Positions 1-6,951 of a stretch of 12,409 nucleotides of DNA are shown piece by piece. The stretch covers positions 1 through 12,409 of the forward strand of contig JBEKJD010000364.1 of assembly GCA_050011415.1 (NCBI GenBank), read 5' to 3'. The notes beneath the pieces were generated by a model. It was not told the DNA's origin and ran no database searches. It was given only the letters and a program-made list of their open reading frames with translations. The stretch comes from JADFXI01 sp050011415. Lineage in GTDB: Bacteria; Nitrospirota; Thermodesulfovibrionia; Thermodesulfovibrionales; Dissulfurispiraceae. Position numbers and translations under genes: made by a program. Each line of letters opens with the position of its first letter. Positions within the stretch are counted from its first letter, which is position 1.

Positions 1-26
1 GTTACTATAAATCGTTTTTTTGGCAT
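1..26 (-). CDS. Possible start of a further gene running out of the window
   Basis: An ATG at 26 is preceded by AAGGAAG (33-39) at 6 bases spacing and opens MPKKRFIV before the window ends. A short basic residue run followed by hydrophobic strand residues would suit many Rossmann-fold or glycosyltransferase starts, but 8 codons cannot identify a family. It would continue the direction of the operon. Confidence 0.35.
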
Positions 27-99
27 GATGAACTTCCTTGTTCGAGATTCGTTTCTCTAATATAAGGAAGCATACCATCATGCTTACGTATCAACAATA

Positions 100-766
100 T
101 TAGTTGTGGTCAGGTACTAGTGTAAAATGTCGTTTTCTGTAATACGTAAATATTTCTTCCGGCGTGGCAACTTGGAAAGGATACCCGCCAAGCCAATCCA
201 ACCAGTAAATCACGACCGACATACCGCGTTCTTTTTTGTAATCCGCATAGCGGCGCCATAGTTTACGAAACGTGAACATGTCCCGAATTAATCCATTTAC
301 CACATTGAACGGGGAAAAAAAGCTTATTACGAGTGCACTTCCTAATGGACCGGAGCAGTAAAACTTTTTTATCCCATGCCATATCCTGGACCGCAGCCCC
401 TGGTCATTGTATATTGCCAGAAAAAGTCGTCCCCCGTCTTTCACGGGAAGACAGGCATTTTCCAGCGCTTTCCACTTGTCTCCGGTATGATGGAGAACGC
501 CGAACGAGTAAACGATATCGAACTTTTTTAAGGATTTCATATAGTCAAAGTCGAGTGCGGAGCCCTGTTCAATCTTCCAGTCGGGATCGTTTGGAAAGAA
601 ACGCCTTTTTAATTCGGCAGTGCAAGCCACAGATATCGAAAAGTTCGACCAAGGAAGACGCTGCCGCCGCAATCCGGTCCTCGTCCAGAGTGTTCAAGAA
701 CCTTGTCCAGTTTCTTCCGAACGCGAATCGTATTTCGGCGATTTCCCTCCCCTCAGAACCGCTCAT
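100..766 (-). pseudogene. SAM methyltransferase with SAM-binding loop deleted and frame broken
   Basis: The beginning lies in one frame: ATG 766, then IRFAFGRNWTRFLNTLDEDRI and SSLVELF. The rest lies in another, with SVACTAELKRRFFPNDPDW and QGSALDFDYM, then FDIVYSFGVLHHTGDKWKALE (motif IV), LFLAIYNDQG, and a C-terminal part with LDWLGGYPFQVATPEEIF. Both belong to one family of glycan-associated class I methyltransferases. Between them, around 630-645, about 35-40 codons are missing, namely the stretch that should hold the glycine-rich SAM loop (LDIGSGSG-type) and the following acidic residue. The open frame of the second part reaches back to 672, but its first residues have no family match. 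The end (VPDHN) also departs from what I expect for the family. Without motif I it should not bind SAM. Confidence 0.72.
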
Positions 767-1008
767 TTCGATTTCTCCTGATACCTGACATAGGAATGGC
801 GACAGTTAGTATGTACAAATCCGCAAAAGCGGATCAAGAATTGCTCCTTGGAGGTCATGGTATAAATCATTCTACTTAAAAGGAGAGACAAATGCCTCAT
901 AAGGTGTCGGCGGATGTAGGATACAGCCTTTATCGCTTTTAGCGTCTCAGGAACCTTTTCCGTAATCAAAGGGCCAGAGGACCCTTTAGCGTGCAACCCA
1001 AATTGCAC
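763..1008 (-). CDS. Doubtful small ORF
   Basis: An 81-codon frame opens with GTG at 1008, overlaps the end of the chimeric ORF, and ends at TGA 763-765. The stop overlaps the ATG of the following methyltransferase pseudogene as ATGA. That overlap is the main argument that the last part is the true end of a translated gene. The sequence is basic and Ser/Arg-rich in the middle (RRHLMRHLSLLLSRM) and I recognise no family; no ribosome site precedes the GTG. It could be the leftover tail of a gene deleted when the chimeric ORF formed, or chance. Nothing else was seen in 767-965. Confidence 0.25.
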   Translation of the reverse strand: MQFGLHAKGSSGPLITEKVPETLKAIKAVSYIRRHLMRHLSLLLSRMIYTMTSKEQFLIRFCGFVHTNCRHSYVRYQEKSK

Positions 1009-1505
1009 GTGAAAGTGGGAACAACAACGCCGCCGAATCCCTCTTTGAACTTATATACCCCCAGCATTTGCTTATTGTCGGTTTCCGCATACCAACCGCC
1101 GAAGTCATAGATGGCATAAACGGCTTCCTTGAGTCGAAGGATGTCATGCAAGAAAAGGTAGCGATTGGCTCGGCCGACAAAGGCCCGTCCCGCGGAATCA
1201 TCCACGGCTTTGTGCAACCAGCAGGCGTGCAGAAAACGCGCGTGATTTCCAACACGGCAATAGGCATGGTAAGCAAGAGCCCGGGCCTCCGAGCCCATGA
1301 CCATGGAAAGATCCAAATAATCTTCATCCGCGAGAAAGTCCAACCAGCGACGGCCGGTTTCACCCGGAGAAATATAACCCATGACGCCGGAGAATTGCTG
1401 GAAATAGTCCCAAAATGCATCCACTACATCGCTGTTGCCCCCGTCCAGGGTTTCGCAACGCACGCCGTCTTGTCCAGTAATGTCCGTGATGCAAGCGCGT
1501 TTCAT
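966..1505 (-). pseudogene. Chimeric ORF: gmd-like start joined to FemAB/GNAT-type transferase C-terminal part
   Basis: The 179-residue frame has two unlike parts. Residues 1-15, MKRACITDITGQDGV, match the signature start of GDP-mannose 4,6-dehydratase (usually MKRALITGITGQDGS), with Cys and Asp replacing the Leu and the second Gly of the NAD-binding loop. From about residue 17 there is no dehydratase. Instead, the stretch VGRANRYLFLHDILRLKEA, YDFGGWYAETDNKQ and YKFKEGFGG at 110-159 resembles the C-terminal acyl-transferase domain of FemAB/GNAT-like proteins, where G-x-x-x-FKxxFGG is characteristic. The frame ends soon after (TLKGPLAL), perhaps shortened. The strong ribosome site suggests it is still translated, but neither parent enzyme is complete: no NAD-dependent dehydratase and only one FemAB-like lobe. 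It may be a dead splice, or a reduced transferase that captured a new start. Annotating it as a dehydratase would be wrong. Confidence 0.6.
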
Positions 1506-1614
1506 GAACCCTTCTCCTTACCGATCTATTTGCGCAACTCGGCAGCCGCTTTCGTAGCTTGAGGCCGCTTCGCGGTTTCCAAGGATTATCAGCATAAGCA
1601 AATTGGCGAAGTCA
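1506..1614. other. Spacer between GT4 gene and chimeric ORF
   Basis: Apart from the ribosome site at 1514-1520 I see no gene or clear structure here. A short overlapping frame reading out of the GT4 gene (to 1518) has no family likeness. Confidence 0.4.
1514..1520 (-). promoter_or_regulatory. Strong ribosome binding site before the chimeric ORF
   Basis: The minus strand reads TAAGGAG, 8 bases before ATG 1505. It is the best Shine-Dalgarno sequence in the left half of the window and presumably belonged to the GDP-mannose dehydratase gene whose first codons follow. Confidence 0.7.
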
Positions 1615-2829
1615 TCATGTTTTTGTGGAGTGCCAACCTCTGCCCGCTGCATTCCGCAACAGCGACTCACACGCATCCTGCATGCACTCCCAAGAATGGT
1701 GCGTTTGGACAAGTTCGCGTGCGCTGGCGCCGATGCGAGATGCACGATCTGGATTACGCCACAAGCCGCAGATGGCGTCGATGAATTGCTCCGGCGTATC
1801 AGCCGTCACGAAGTGCTGCCCTGGGATTGCGTGGTTGATTCCCGCCGTGGCCATGCTAGAAAGCACGACGGGCTTGGCCATCGCCATTCCCTCGAGCACC
1901 TTGTTCTTGATGCCCGATCCTGATTGCATCGGGACCGCGACCACGGAAGCGCTTTGTAGATAGGGACGAACATCGGGAACCGAGCCGGTAACGACGATGC
2001 GATTATCGCCAAGCGCGGCGGCCAGGATCTGTTCGGCGGGATCAGTCCCTACTACCAAATAACGGGCTTTCGGATGACGATCTCGGAGTCCAGGCCATAC
2101 TTTCGTGATAAACCAAGTCGCCGCCTCAATATTGGGAGGAAAACACATGCTGCCATGAAACACAATGGTTTCAGGCTCAACACCCTGGTCGGTTGGCGAA
2201 AAATAGTCGGCATCAACTCCATTCGGGATACATACGATATTGGCGTCTGGCGATAGCTGCCGTGCGCGATCAGCGTCCGGTTGTGCAACAAAGACACTGG
2301 CATAGTAGGAACCATACGTACTTTCCACGCGGCGCACTTTCACCCCATGAACGGCTAATCTAGCTGTAAGCAACACGTTAGAAACTTTTTCTCTCTCCAA
2401 TGACAACGTTTCGCAGTCTATCGGAAACGCCACGCATGGAACGTTCTTTACATGCTTCCGATATTGAAGCATGCCATATCCGTCGATCTGAACGACATCC
2501 GGCGGCCGACTCACCAACTTGCGACGCAACTCCTCGGCGAAGACTCTTGATGAACATCTCATCGTAGTGGAGTCCGGCGAGAACAAAACCGTAAACCACC
2601 TTCGCAACGACTGCCGCGGAGGCACAGCCGCGCTCTCGAACAGGAAGACGTTTTCGCAGTACGGCTCGACCAATCCCCGCTTCAGTTCGGCTTCCGGGCA
2701 ATCTATAAAGGCCATTAGCTCCACCTTATGGCCATGACGATGGTAGCCTTGGATATGCTTGTACAGTCTGCCCCTATATCCACATGCAAGCGTGTCAGGA
2801 TATAGTTCAGCTAAGATGAGAATGCGCAT
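1615..2829 (-). CDS. GT4-family glycosyltransferase
   Basis: This 404-aa, two-domain GT-B enzyme uses an activated sugar on the cytosolic face. The N-terminal acceptor domain starts MRILILAELYPD with a Gly-Arg-rich loop GYRGRLYKHI. The linker region has VCIPNGVDADYFSP at 199-212. The donor domain begins IVFHGSMCFPPNIEAATWF at 222-240, a pattern close to sugar transferases of the stp1/GT4 type. It ends with the E-x7-E-like block SGSGIKNKVLEGMAMAKPVV at 302-321, which binds the donor nucleotide. Length is normal for the family. The start ATG 2829 lies 32 bases after the preceding stop, with no strong ribosome site. The next frame begins after about 110 bases in which I see no gene. The donor sugar is not deducible. 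Confidence 0.85.
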   Translation of the reverse strand: MRILILAELYPDTLACGYRGRLYKHIQGYHRHGHKVELMAFIDCPEAELKRGLVEPYCENVFLFESAAVPPRQSLRRWFTVLFSPDSTTMRCSSRVFAEELRRKLVSRPPDVVQIDGYGMLQYRKHVKNVPCVAFPIDCETLSLEREKVSNVLLTARLAVHGVKVRRVESTYGSYYASVFVAQPDADRARQLSPDANIVCIPNGVDADYFSPTDQGVEPETIVFHGSMCFPPNIEAATWFITKVWPGLRDRHPKARYLVVGTDPAEQILAAALGDNRIVVTGSVPDVRPYLQSASVVAVPMQSGSGIKNKVLEGMAMAKPVVLSSMATAGINHAIPGQHFVTADTPEQFIDAICGLWRNPDRASRIGASARELVQTHHSWECMQDACESLLRNAAGRGWHSTKT

Positions 2830-2861
2830 AAGAAAAACTGTGCTGTATGGATTCTTGTTTT

Positions 2862-4595
2862 CTACAGGTCGTCGCCGCCCTCCAGCCTCGCTTCAATGGT
2901 TTGGAGGATGCGGACGGCCGCCTGGCCGTCATCTTTATGCAGACGTTCGACAATGAATCGCCGCCAAGATTCGTTTCGACATTCCCAGTAGGAATCCTTG
3001 CTCGTGTCCAGTATCGATCGCAGGGCGGCTTCGGCCGAGGCCGGTGTGTTCGCATATTCCGCGACCCCTTCATCCACATACGCCCGGTTGGGCGCCTGCT
3101 GGGTGCCGTCCAGATCGACAATAATAACAGGTGTTTTCGCCACGATCGCCATGATGGCCAATGTCGTGTAGTTGCACACAACGGCGTCCGCCGAGCACAG
3201 GAGCGTCTCATTCTCGGCAACGTTCCCTATAATACGCGAGTCGATGCCGAAACGTTCGGCGGCCGCAGCCTCGAACTTTCCTTCATCCTGATCGGATGGG
3301 TGCAGCTTGAAGAGAACTTGGAGATGCGGGCACCTGCTCGCCGCCTCCATGATCAACGCCAGTTCCGCCTCCTTCACATGCTTGGGATACATAGCCTGAA
3401 CGTGCCATGTCGCCACGACGAGCCAAGGCCGGTTGGGATCGAGGTTATAGCGATTTGCCAGCTCGGCACGGAGCCTCGAACGGTCAGACCGCAATCGGGC
3501 TACCCGATCGTAGATCGTGGTGCCAACCACGGCGAGTTTGTCTGGTGAAACCCCACGCTGCAAAAAAAACCGCTTGGTGAACTCACCGGACAACAAGGCT
3601 AAGTCCTCCATCGGCTCGCTGATCTCCGGGCCATCCATCGGATAGCCGTATTGCAATGAAAAGCTCCGCACTCCCGCCAGACTCGCTCCGGCGATCAATG
3701 ACCGCACGCCTTCTCCGCCATCTTGCGGGACAACAATGCCTCTGAGACGGCGTCGTTTACACCACTCCTCAACCGTCAAGATATTGGCGAGCAGGGGAAA
3801 AAATTGGTTGACCGTGGTTTCAAGGAAAGGAAACGCCAGCGGCCGCATATCCCAGCCATTCCACTGGCCCAATGAATCCAGGCGTTTTTCGCGAAGCAGC
3901 GCACTCCATCTGCGGCGCAATTCCCCCGCTGCCCGCCAGGCTTCCAGGAGAATGCGCGGCGATCGCACGCTCGCGAGTGTGTCCCACTCCCAATCGTCAT
4001 TCAGATCGAACGGCGGGGCGGTTTCCCAGCCGGCGACGCAAGCGCTCATTCGTCCCTGGCCGGCAGCGGCGTCGGCCACTGGCAGAATGCTCGGAGCGAT
4101 CTTGGCCGACCAGGGAAAGAACGCCAAATCCGCGGTCTTCCCGACCGGCGAGGCGGCGCCCCACCGCAGGATTCGGAAAAACCTTTTGATCATGCTAAGC
4201 ATTTGGAATAGCCTGCCGTCGCGAACCAGGGCGCATAGTCGCGACGCCACCGGCAACGAAGGCCGAAACTCCATTCGGACACCGGGATGCCGTGCCATGA
4301 CGCATTGGGCCGCACGCTCGCGGGCAGCGTCGGCTTCACCGCATAGAACCACCGATCCCGTATGCTTTGCGGCGATCTCATCTAGGACGGCCAGTTCTTG
4401 GAACCAGCGAGGCCAAATCAGCGTGATCCACGTTCCCTCGAATAAACGGGGAAGGTTGATGCCACGGTACACCAGCGCATCGCCCAGGATGCCGTCAGAC
4501 TTTCCTGGAGTGCCGACCAGAGTGTCGAACAGCAGTCGTGTCACTTCGCTGCCGCTCCACTCAGGACGATGATGCAACTGAAATATTTCGGTCAT
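2862..4595 (-). CDS. GT-B-like surface-polysaccharide transferase
   Basis: This 577-aa protein is without a signal peptide or obvious membrane helices. The N-terminal half (to about residue 280) is poorly conserved to my eye. The C-terminal half shows the GT-B pattern of capsule/CDP-glycerol/epimerase-like transferases. It has SLQYGYPMDGP at about 313-323, LALLSGEFTKRFFLQRGV with VVGTTIYDR (the usual 'new acceptor, then identifying the product' region), WLVVATW, then KLHPSD at 430-435, and CSADAVVCNYTTLAIMA at about 467-483. The KLHP-x-D and the late Ser/Thr loop are typical of nucleotide-binding halves in this superfamily. The ATG at 4595 is chosen; a TTG at 4607 would add four residues, and neither has a strong ribosome site. 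It sits between a methyltransferase and a GT4 enzyme, so it probably adds a sugar or sugar phosphate to the glycan. Donor and linkage cannot be read from the sequence. Confidence 0.72.
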   Translation of the reverse strand: MTEIFQLHHRPEWSGSEVTRLLFDTLVGTPGKSDGILGDALVYRGINLPRLFEGTWITLIWPRWFQELAVLDEIAAKHTGSVVLCGEADAARERAAQCVMARHPGVRMEFRPSLPVASRLCALVRDGRLFQMLSMIKRFFRILRWGAASPVGKTADLAFFPWSAKIAPSILPVADAAAGQGRMSACVAGWETAPPFDLNDDWEWDTLASVRSPRILLEAWRAAGELRRRWSALLREKRLDSLGQWNGWDMRPLAFPFLETTVNQFFPLLANILTVEEWCKRRRLRGIVVPQDGGEGVRSLIAGASLAGVRSFSLQYGYPMDGPEISEPMEDLALLSGEFTKRFFLQRGVSPDKLAVVGTTIYDRVARLRSDRSRLRAELANRYNLDPNRPWLVVATWHVQAMYPKHVKEAELALIMEAASRCPHLQVLFKLHPSDQDEGKFEAAAAERFGIDSRIIGNVAENETLLCSADAVVCNYTTLAIMAIVAKTPVIIVDLDGTQQAPNRAYVDEGVAEYANTPASAEAALRSILDTSKDSYWECRNESWRRFIVERLHKDDGQAAVRILQTIEARLEGGDDL

Positions 4596-4666
4596 AAATA
4601 CTTTCAACTGTCGTTCGAGAGGTCTTCCACTGATGCCACACGGGCTATTGGGTGGGGAAGCGGCAA

Positions 4667-5317
4667 TCAGTCCGGCGTTCCCTTGTTTACGGTTGGATTA
4701 CCATTCTTGGCGCCGACAGAGAAATGAGAGCCATAAATCCCCGTCAGGTTATACATTAACGCCATGTACTTTCGGGTTAGCCAGGTGCGCAAATGACGTA
4801 TTCCAATCGGGGATTGGGGTACCGGCCCTTCCTTGACAATATCAAAGCCATGAGCCACAAGTAGTTTCTGCAAGGCAATTGGCGTATACGGGCGCACGTG
4901 CTCAAAGTCATCCCAAAAAGAGTCTCTCTTCAAAAGCCATGGGATGAAAACGCGCCGAGGCTCGTCTGCCTGGATACAGACCAGACCGTTAAATGACGAC
5001 AAGATGTTCCATAATTGTTCTCTATTTATATGTTCAATGACACAGCACATAAATAGTCCATCGTACTCACTCAGCTTGCTCATCGGCATAGAGGGATGAC
5101 ACGTCAGTCCTCGACTCTTGCAGATTTCCACCGCAGCAGGATTGCAGTCAACACCTTCAGCAACAATGTTATTGCTGCGGCAAAGATCCAGAAAATCCCC
5201 TTTTCCACATCCGTAATCAACCACTTTTGTGCAGTTCTTGAAGAATGGAATATAGAATGCAAGGTTTTCTTTCGAAGTCCCTTCATAGTGCAAGACATTA
5301 TGATTCTTAGTTTCCAT
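4667..5317 (-). CDS. Class I SAM-dependent methyltransferase
   Basis: This 216-aa protein has methyltransferase motif I VVDYGCGKGDFLD at about residues 32-44. An acidic VDCN follows at about 56-59, and MCCVIEHINREQLW corresponds to motif IV and the helix after it, as in small Methyltransf_11/23-type enzymes of O-antigen and capsule loci. A block with FEHVRPYTP and LLVAHGFDIV resembles the end of the core fold. The final 40 residues (RHLRTWLTRKYMALMYNL) are basic and amphipathic and might touch the membrane. An open TTG lies at 5335, but ATG 5317 is the likely start because AAGGAG stands 7 bases before it. The acceptor is unknown. Codon use is clearly more AT-rich than in pseI or pseG, which suggests a different origin. 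A 75-base spacer separates it from the preceding ORF. Confidence 0.83.
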   Translation of the reverse strand: METKNHNVLHYEGTSKENLAFYIPFFKNCTKVVDYGCGKGDFLDLCRSNNIVAEGVDCNPAAVEICKSRGLTCHPSMPMSKLSEYDGLFMCCVIEHINREQLWNILSSFNGLVCIQADEPRRVFIPWLLKRDSFWDDFEHVRPYTPIALQKLLVAHGFDIVKEGPVPQSPIGIRHLRTWLTRKYMALMYNLTGIYGSHFSVGAKNGNPTVNKGTPD

Positions 5318-5324
5318 TTCTAAA

Positions 5325-5330
5325 CTCCTT
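5325..5330 (-). promoter_or_regulatory. Ribosome binding site of the methyltransferase at 5317
   Basis: The minus strand reads AAGGAG, 7 bases upstream of ATG 5317. It excludes the open TTG at 5335, which lies upstream of this site. Confidence 0.75.
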
Positions 5331-5392
5331 AACAATATCCGCGACTACTGCTGACAATCGCAGCGTCGATTAGTGATTCGATCCATTGGCAT

Positions 5393-5581
5393 TCATCGCC
5401 CCCCTTGATCTTGATCCGACGCCGGCGAATTCAAACGGCACCCGACGATTTTGGCGGGCACTCCGATTTGGCGCACATCATTCAAAGTCCGTCCAATCGG
5501 CATGCCACGAAACAGCGGCTCGGAAAGCTCCGACTCGATGTCGCGAAACATGTCAACGGGAAAAATGGGATTATCGCTCAT
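5393..5581 (-). CDS. Short ORF of unknown function, coupled to the flippase
   Basis: The ORF encodes 62 residues beginning MSDNPIFPVDMFRD, followed by an acidic IESELSEPLFRG and ending in a polar SPASDQDQGGR. I recognise no family. The start ATG overlaps the flippase stop as ATGA, a strong sign that it is, or once was, a translated gene of the operon. No separate ribosome site is seen. Its end falls where base composition changes from the GC-rich module upstream to the more AT-rich genes downstream, and the low-complexity tail is unlike the start. It may therefore be the head of a larger gene whose remainder was lost when the next segment was joined. It could also be a genuine small protein. 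Confidence 0.45.
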   Translation of the reverse strand: MSDNPIFPVDMFRDIESELSEPLFRGMPIGRTLNDVRQIGVPAKIVGCRLNSPASDQDQGGR

Positions 5582-6948
5582 TTCGTCTTAGGTTGCTTTC
5601 GCACAAGGAAAACGATCAACACATAACTCAAAAAAATGTATACCATCCGGCCGATGAACATGGCCTGCGGAAACGCTGTTAGCTCGGCGCCGTTGCGCAC
5701 AAGCCACATCAGACTTCCGACATAAGCCCCCATGCCGAGAACAATGGCCACGATATAAAGGTCCTGACGCCGCAGGACGTTAAATAAATTATTGATCGGT
5801 TGAAAGCTGCTGACAAATGGTATTAGTAGACTCCATTTCATGGCAGGTACCGCGGCCACGTACTTAGGAAGAACTATCCGCATTACCGGTTCCACAATCA
5901 ACCAACTAAAGGCGATTATGGGAATCATGCCGGCCACGGTAATCATGATCGGTTTTCGTGTGATGCGTATCAAATCGCGCACGTTCTCCGTCCTGCCGAA
6001 TTGCTCGGCCATGCGGGGATAAACCACCTGCGAAAGAGATAGAGGCAGCATATCCAGAGTGGTGACAACCACGAGCACCATCGCATACAAGCCCAACCCT
6101 TGTTTGCCCATATAACTGAGTACGAGCGTCGAGTCGAGCACCGTCCACCACGCATAGATTTGGCCGACGATGAAGATCGGCGCGCCGATCACGAGCAAAT
6201 GTTTCAGATGTCGCCAGTTCCAGTGCGGCCCGACTCGCACCGGACGCCAGTAGTAGAGAAACGTCACACTCACGAAAGTGGTCAACAATGCCCGCAAACA
6301 TAGTCCGTAGAAATTCAACAGCGCCACGAGCGCGACCAACACCAGCGCAACGGTGTTTTCGATGACGCTCGACATGGCCAGCCTGGCGAAATCGTGGCTT
6401 GTGCGATAAGTCATCTGAAGATAGTTCGTGTTGTAGAAAAGCAGCACGCCGAGAACGGCGTTGGTGAACCATCCGGCCGCCAATTGCCACTGGCCATGAG
6501 CCAATTGCCAACATCCGACGCCCGATAGTGCGATGCCGACAATTCCGCCGATGGCCAGCGCCCACGCCTGCGCGGCGGCGGCCAGTTCATTCACCCGTTG
6601 GCGGTCGCCTTTTCCGATGAAGTAGGGCAATTCGCGGTTGATGCCGTTGAGGATGCCAAGTTGAAGAAAAGGTGCGTAGCCCAGCACCAACCCGATGCCG
6701 TTGAACATTCCCAGCACGGCCGGCAACACGCACCTTGCCTGAAGTACGCCGCCGACCATGCGGAGCATCATGGAAACGAAGTTTCCTCCGACCAGCGAGC
6801 CGACGAGGAAAAGCATCGACGGTTTTTTCGTTTCGACAGCCGCCGGCGCGGCAACCGGCTGCGGTTCCATAACGACGTCGAGTTCGGGAACCGGCATGGG
6901 TTCCGCGTCGGCGTCGATTTCGAAAATTGGTTCGCTGTCTCTTGCCAT
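5578..6948 (-). CDS. Wzx-like polysaccharide flippase (MOP superfamily)
   Basis: This 456-aa integral membrane protein probably flips a lipid-linked glycan or its repeat unit across the inner membrane. The first 43 residues are acidic and proline-rich (EPIFEID, EPMPVPELD) and contain no hydrophobic stretch, so they should stay in the cytoplasm. From residue about 45 roughly a dozen hydrophobic segments follow. Typical features are a polar glycine-rich first segment (VGSLVGGNFVSMMLRMVGG), NGINRELPYFIGKG near 101-114 (the GxxNxxPYxxG-type loop), and YPRMAEQFGR in the central loop. It starts 3 bases after the pseI stop and ends in an ATGA overlap with a 62-codon ORF. The acidic N-terminal tail is longer than in most Wzx proteins. 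The substrate is presumably a nonulosonate-containing glycan, judging only from the neighbours. Confidence 0.88.
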   Translation of the reverse strand: MARDSEPIFEIDADAEPMPVPELDVVMEPQPVAAPAAVETKKPSMLFLVGSLVGGNFVSMMLRMVGGVLQARCVLPAVLGMFNGIGLVLGYAPFLQLGILNGINRELPYFIGKGDRQRVNELAAAAQAWALAIGGIVGIALSGVGCWQLAHGQWQLAAGWFTNAVLGVLLFYNTNYLQMTYRTSHDFARLAMSSVIENTVALVLVALVALLNFYGLCLRALLTTFVSVTFLYYWRPVRVGPHWNWRHLKHLLVIGAPIFIVGQIYAWWTVLDSTLVLSYMGKQGLGLYAMVLVVVTTLDMLPLSLSQVVYPRMAEQFGRTENVRDLIRITRKPIMITVAGMIPIIAFSWLIVEPVMRIVLPKYVAAVPAMKWSLLIPFVSSFQPINNLFNVLRRQDLYIVAIVLGMGAYVGSLMWLVRNGAELTAFPQAMFIGRMVYIFLSYVLIVFLVRKQPKTK

Positions 6949-6951
6949 TCG

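Noticed and set aside
971..984. GGGCCAGAGGACCC as a terminator hairpin after the chimeric ORF
   Set aside because: The arms do not pair fully (only three outer pairs plus one inner) and no T-run follows on the minus strand.
1518..1745. 75-residue minus-strand frame bridging the GT4 end and the spacer
   Set aside because: Mostly a shifted frame of the GT4 gene; the part beyond 1615 has no start or family similarity.
2847..3548. 233-residue plus-strand frame
   Set aside because: Antisense of the same transferase; no ribosome site or family likeness.
3736..4572. 278-residue plus-strand frame
   Set aside because: Antisense shadow of the GT-B-like transferase; composition rich in Arg/Ser/Pro and no motif.
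5906..6565. 219-residue minus-strand frame inside the flippase
   Set aside because: Shifted-frame shadow of the flippase, Arg/His-rich without hydrophobic segments.
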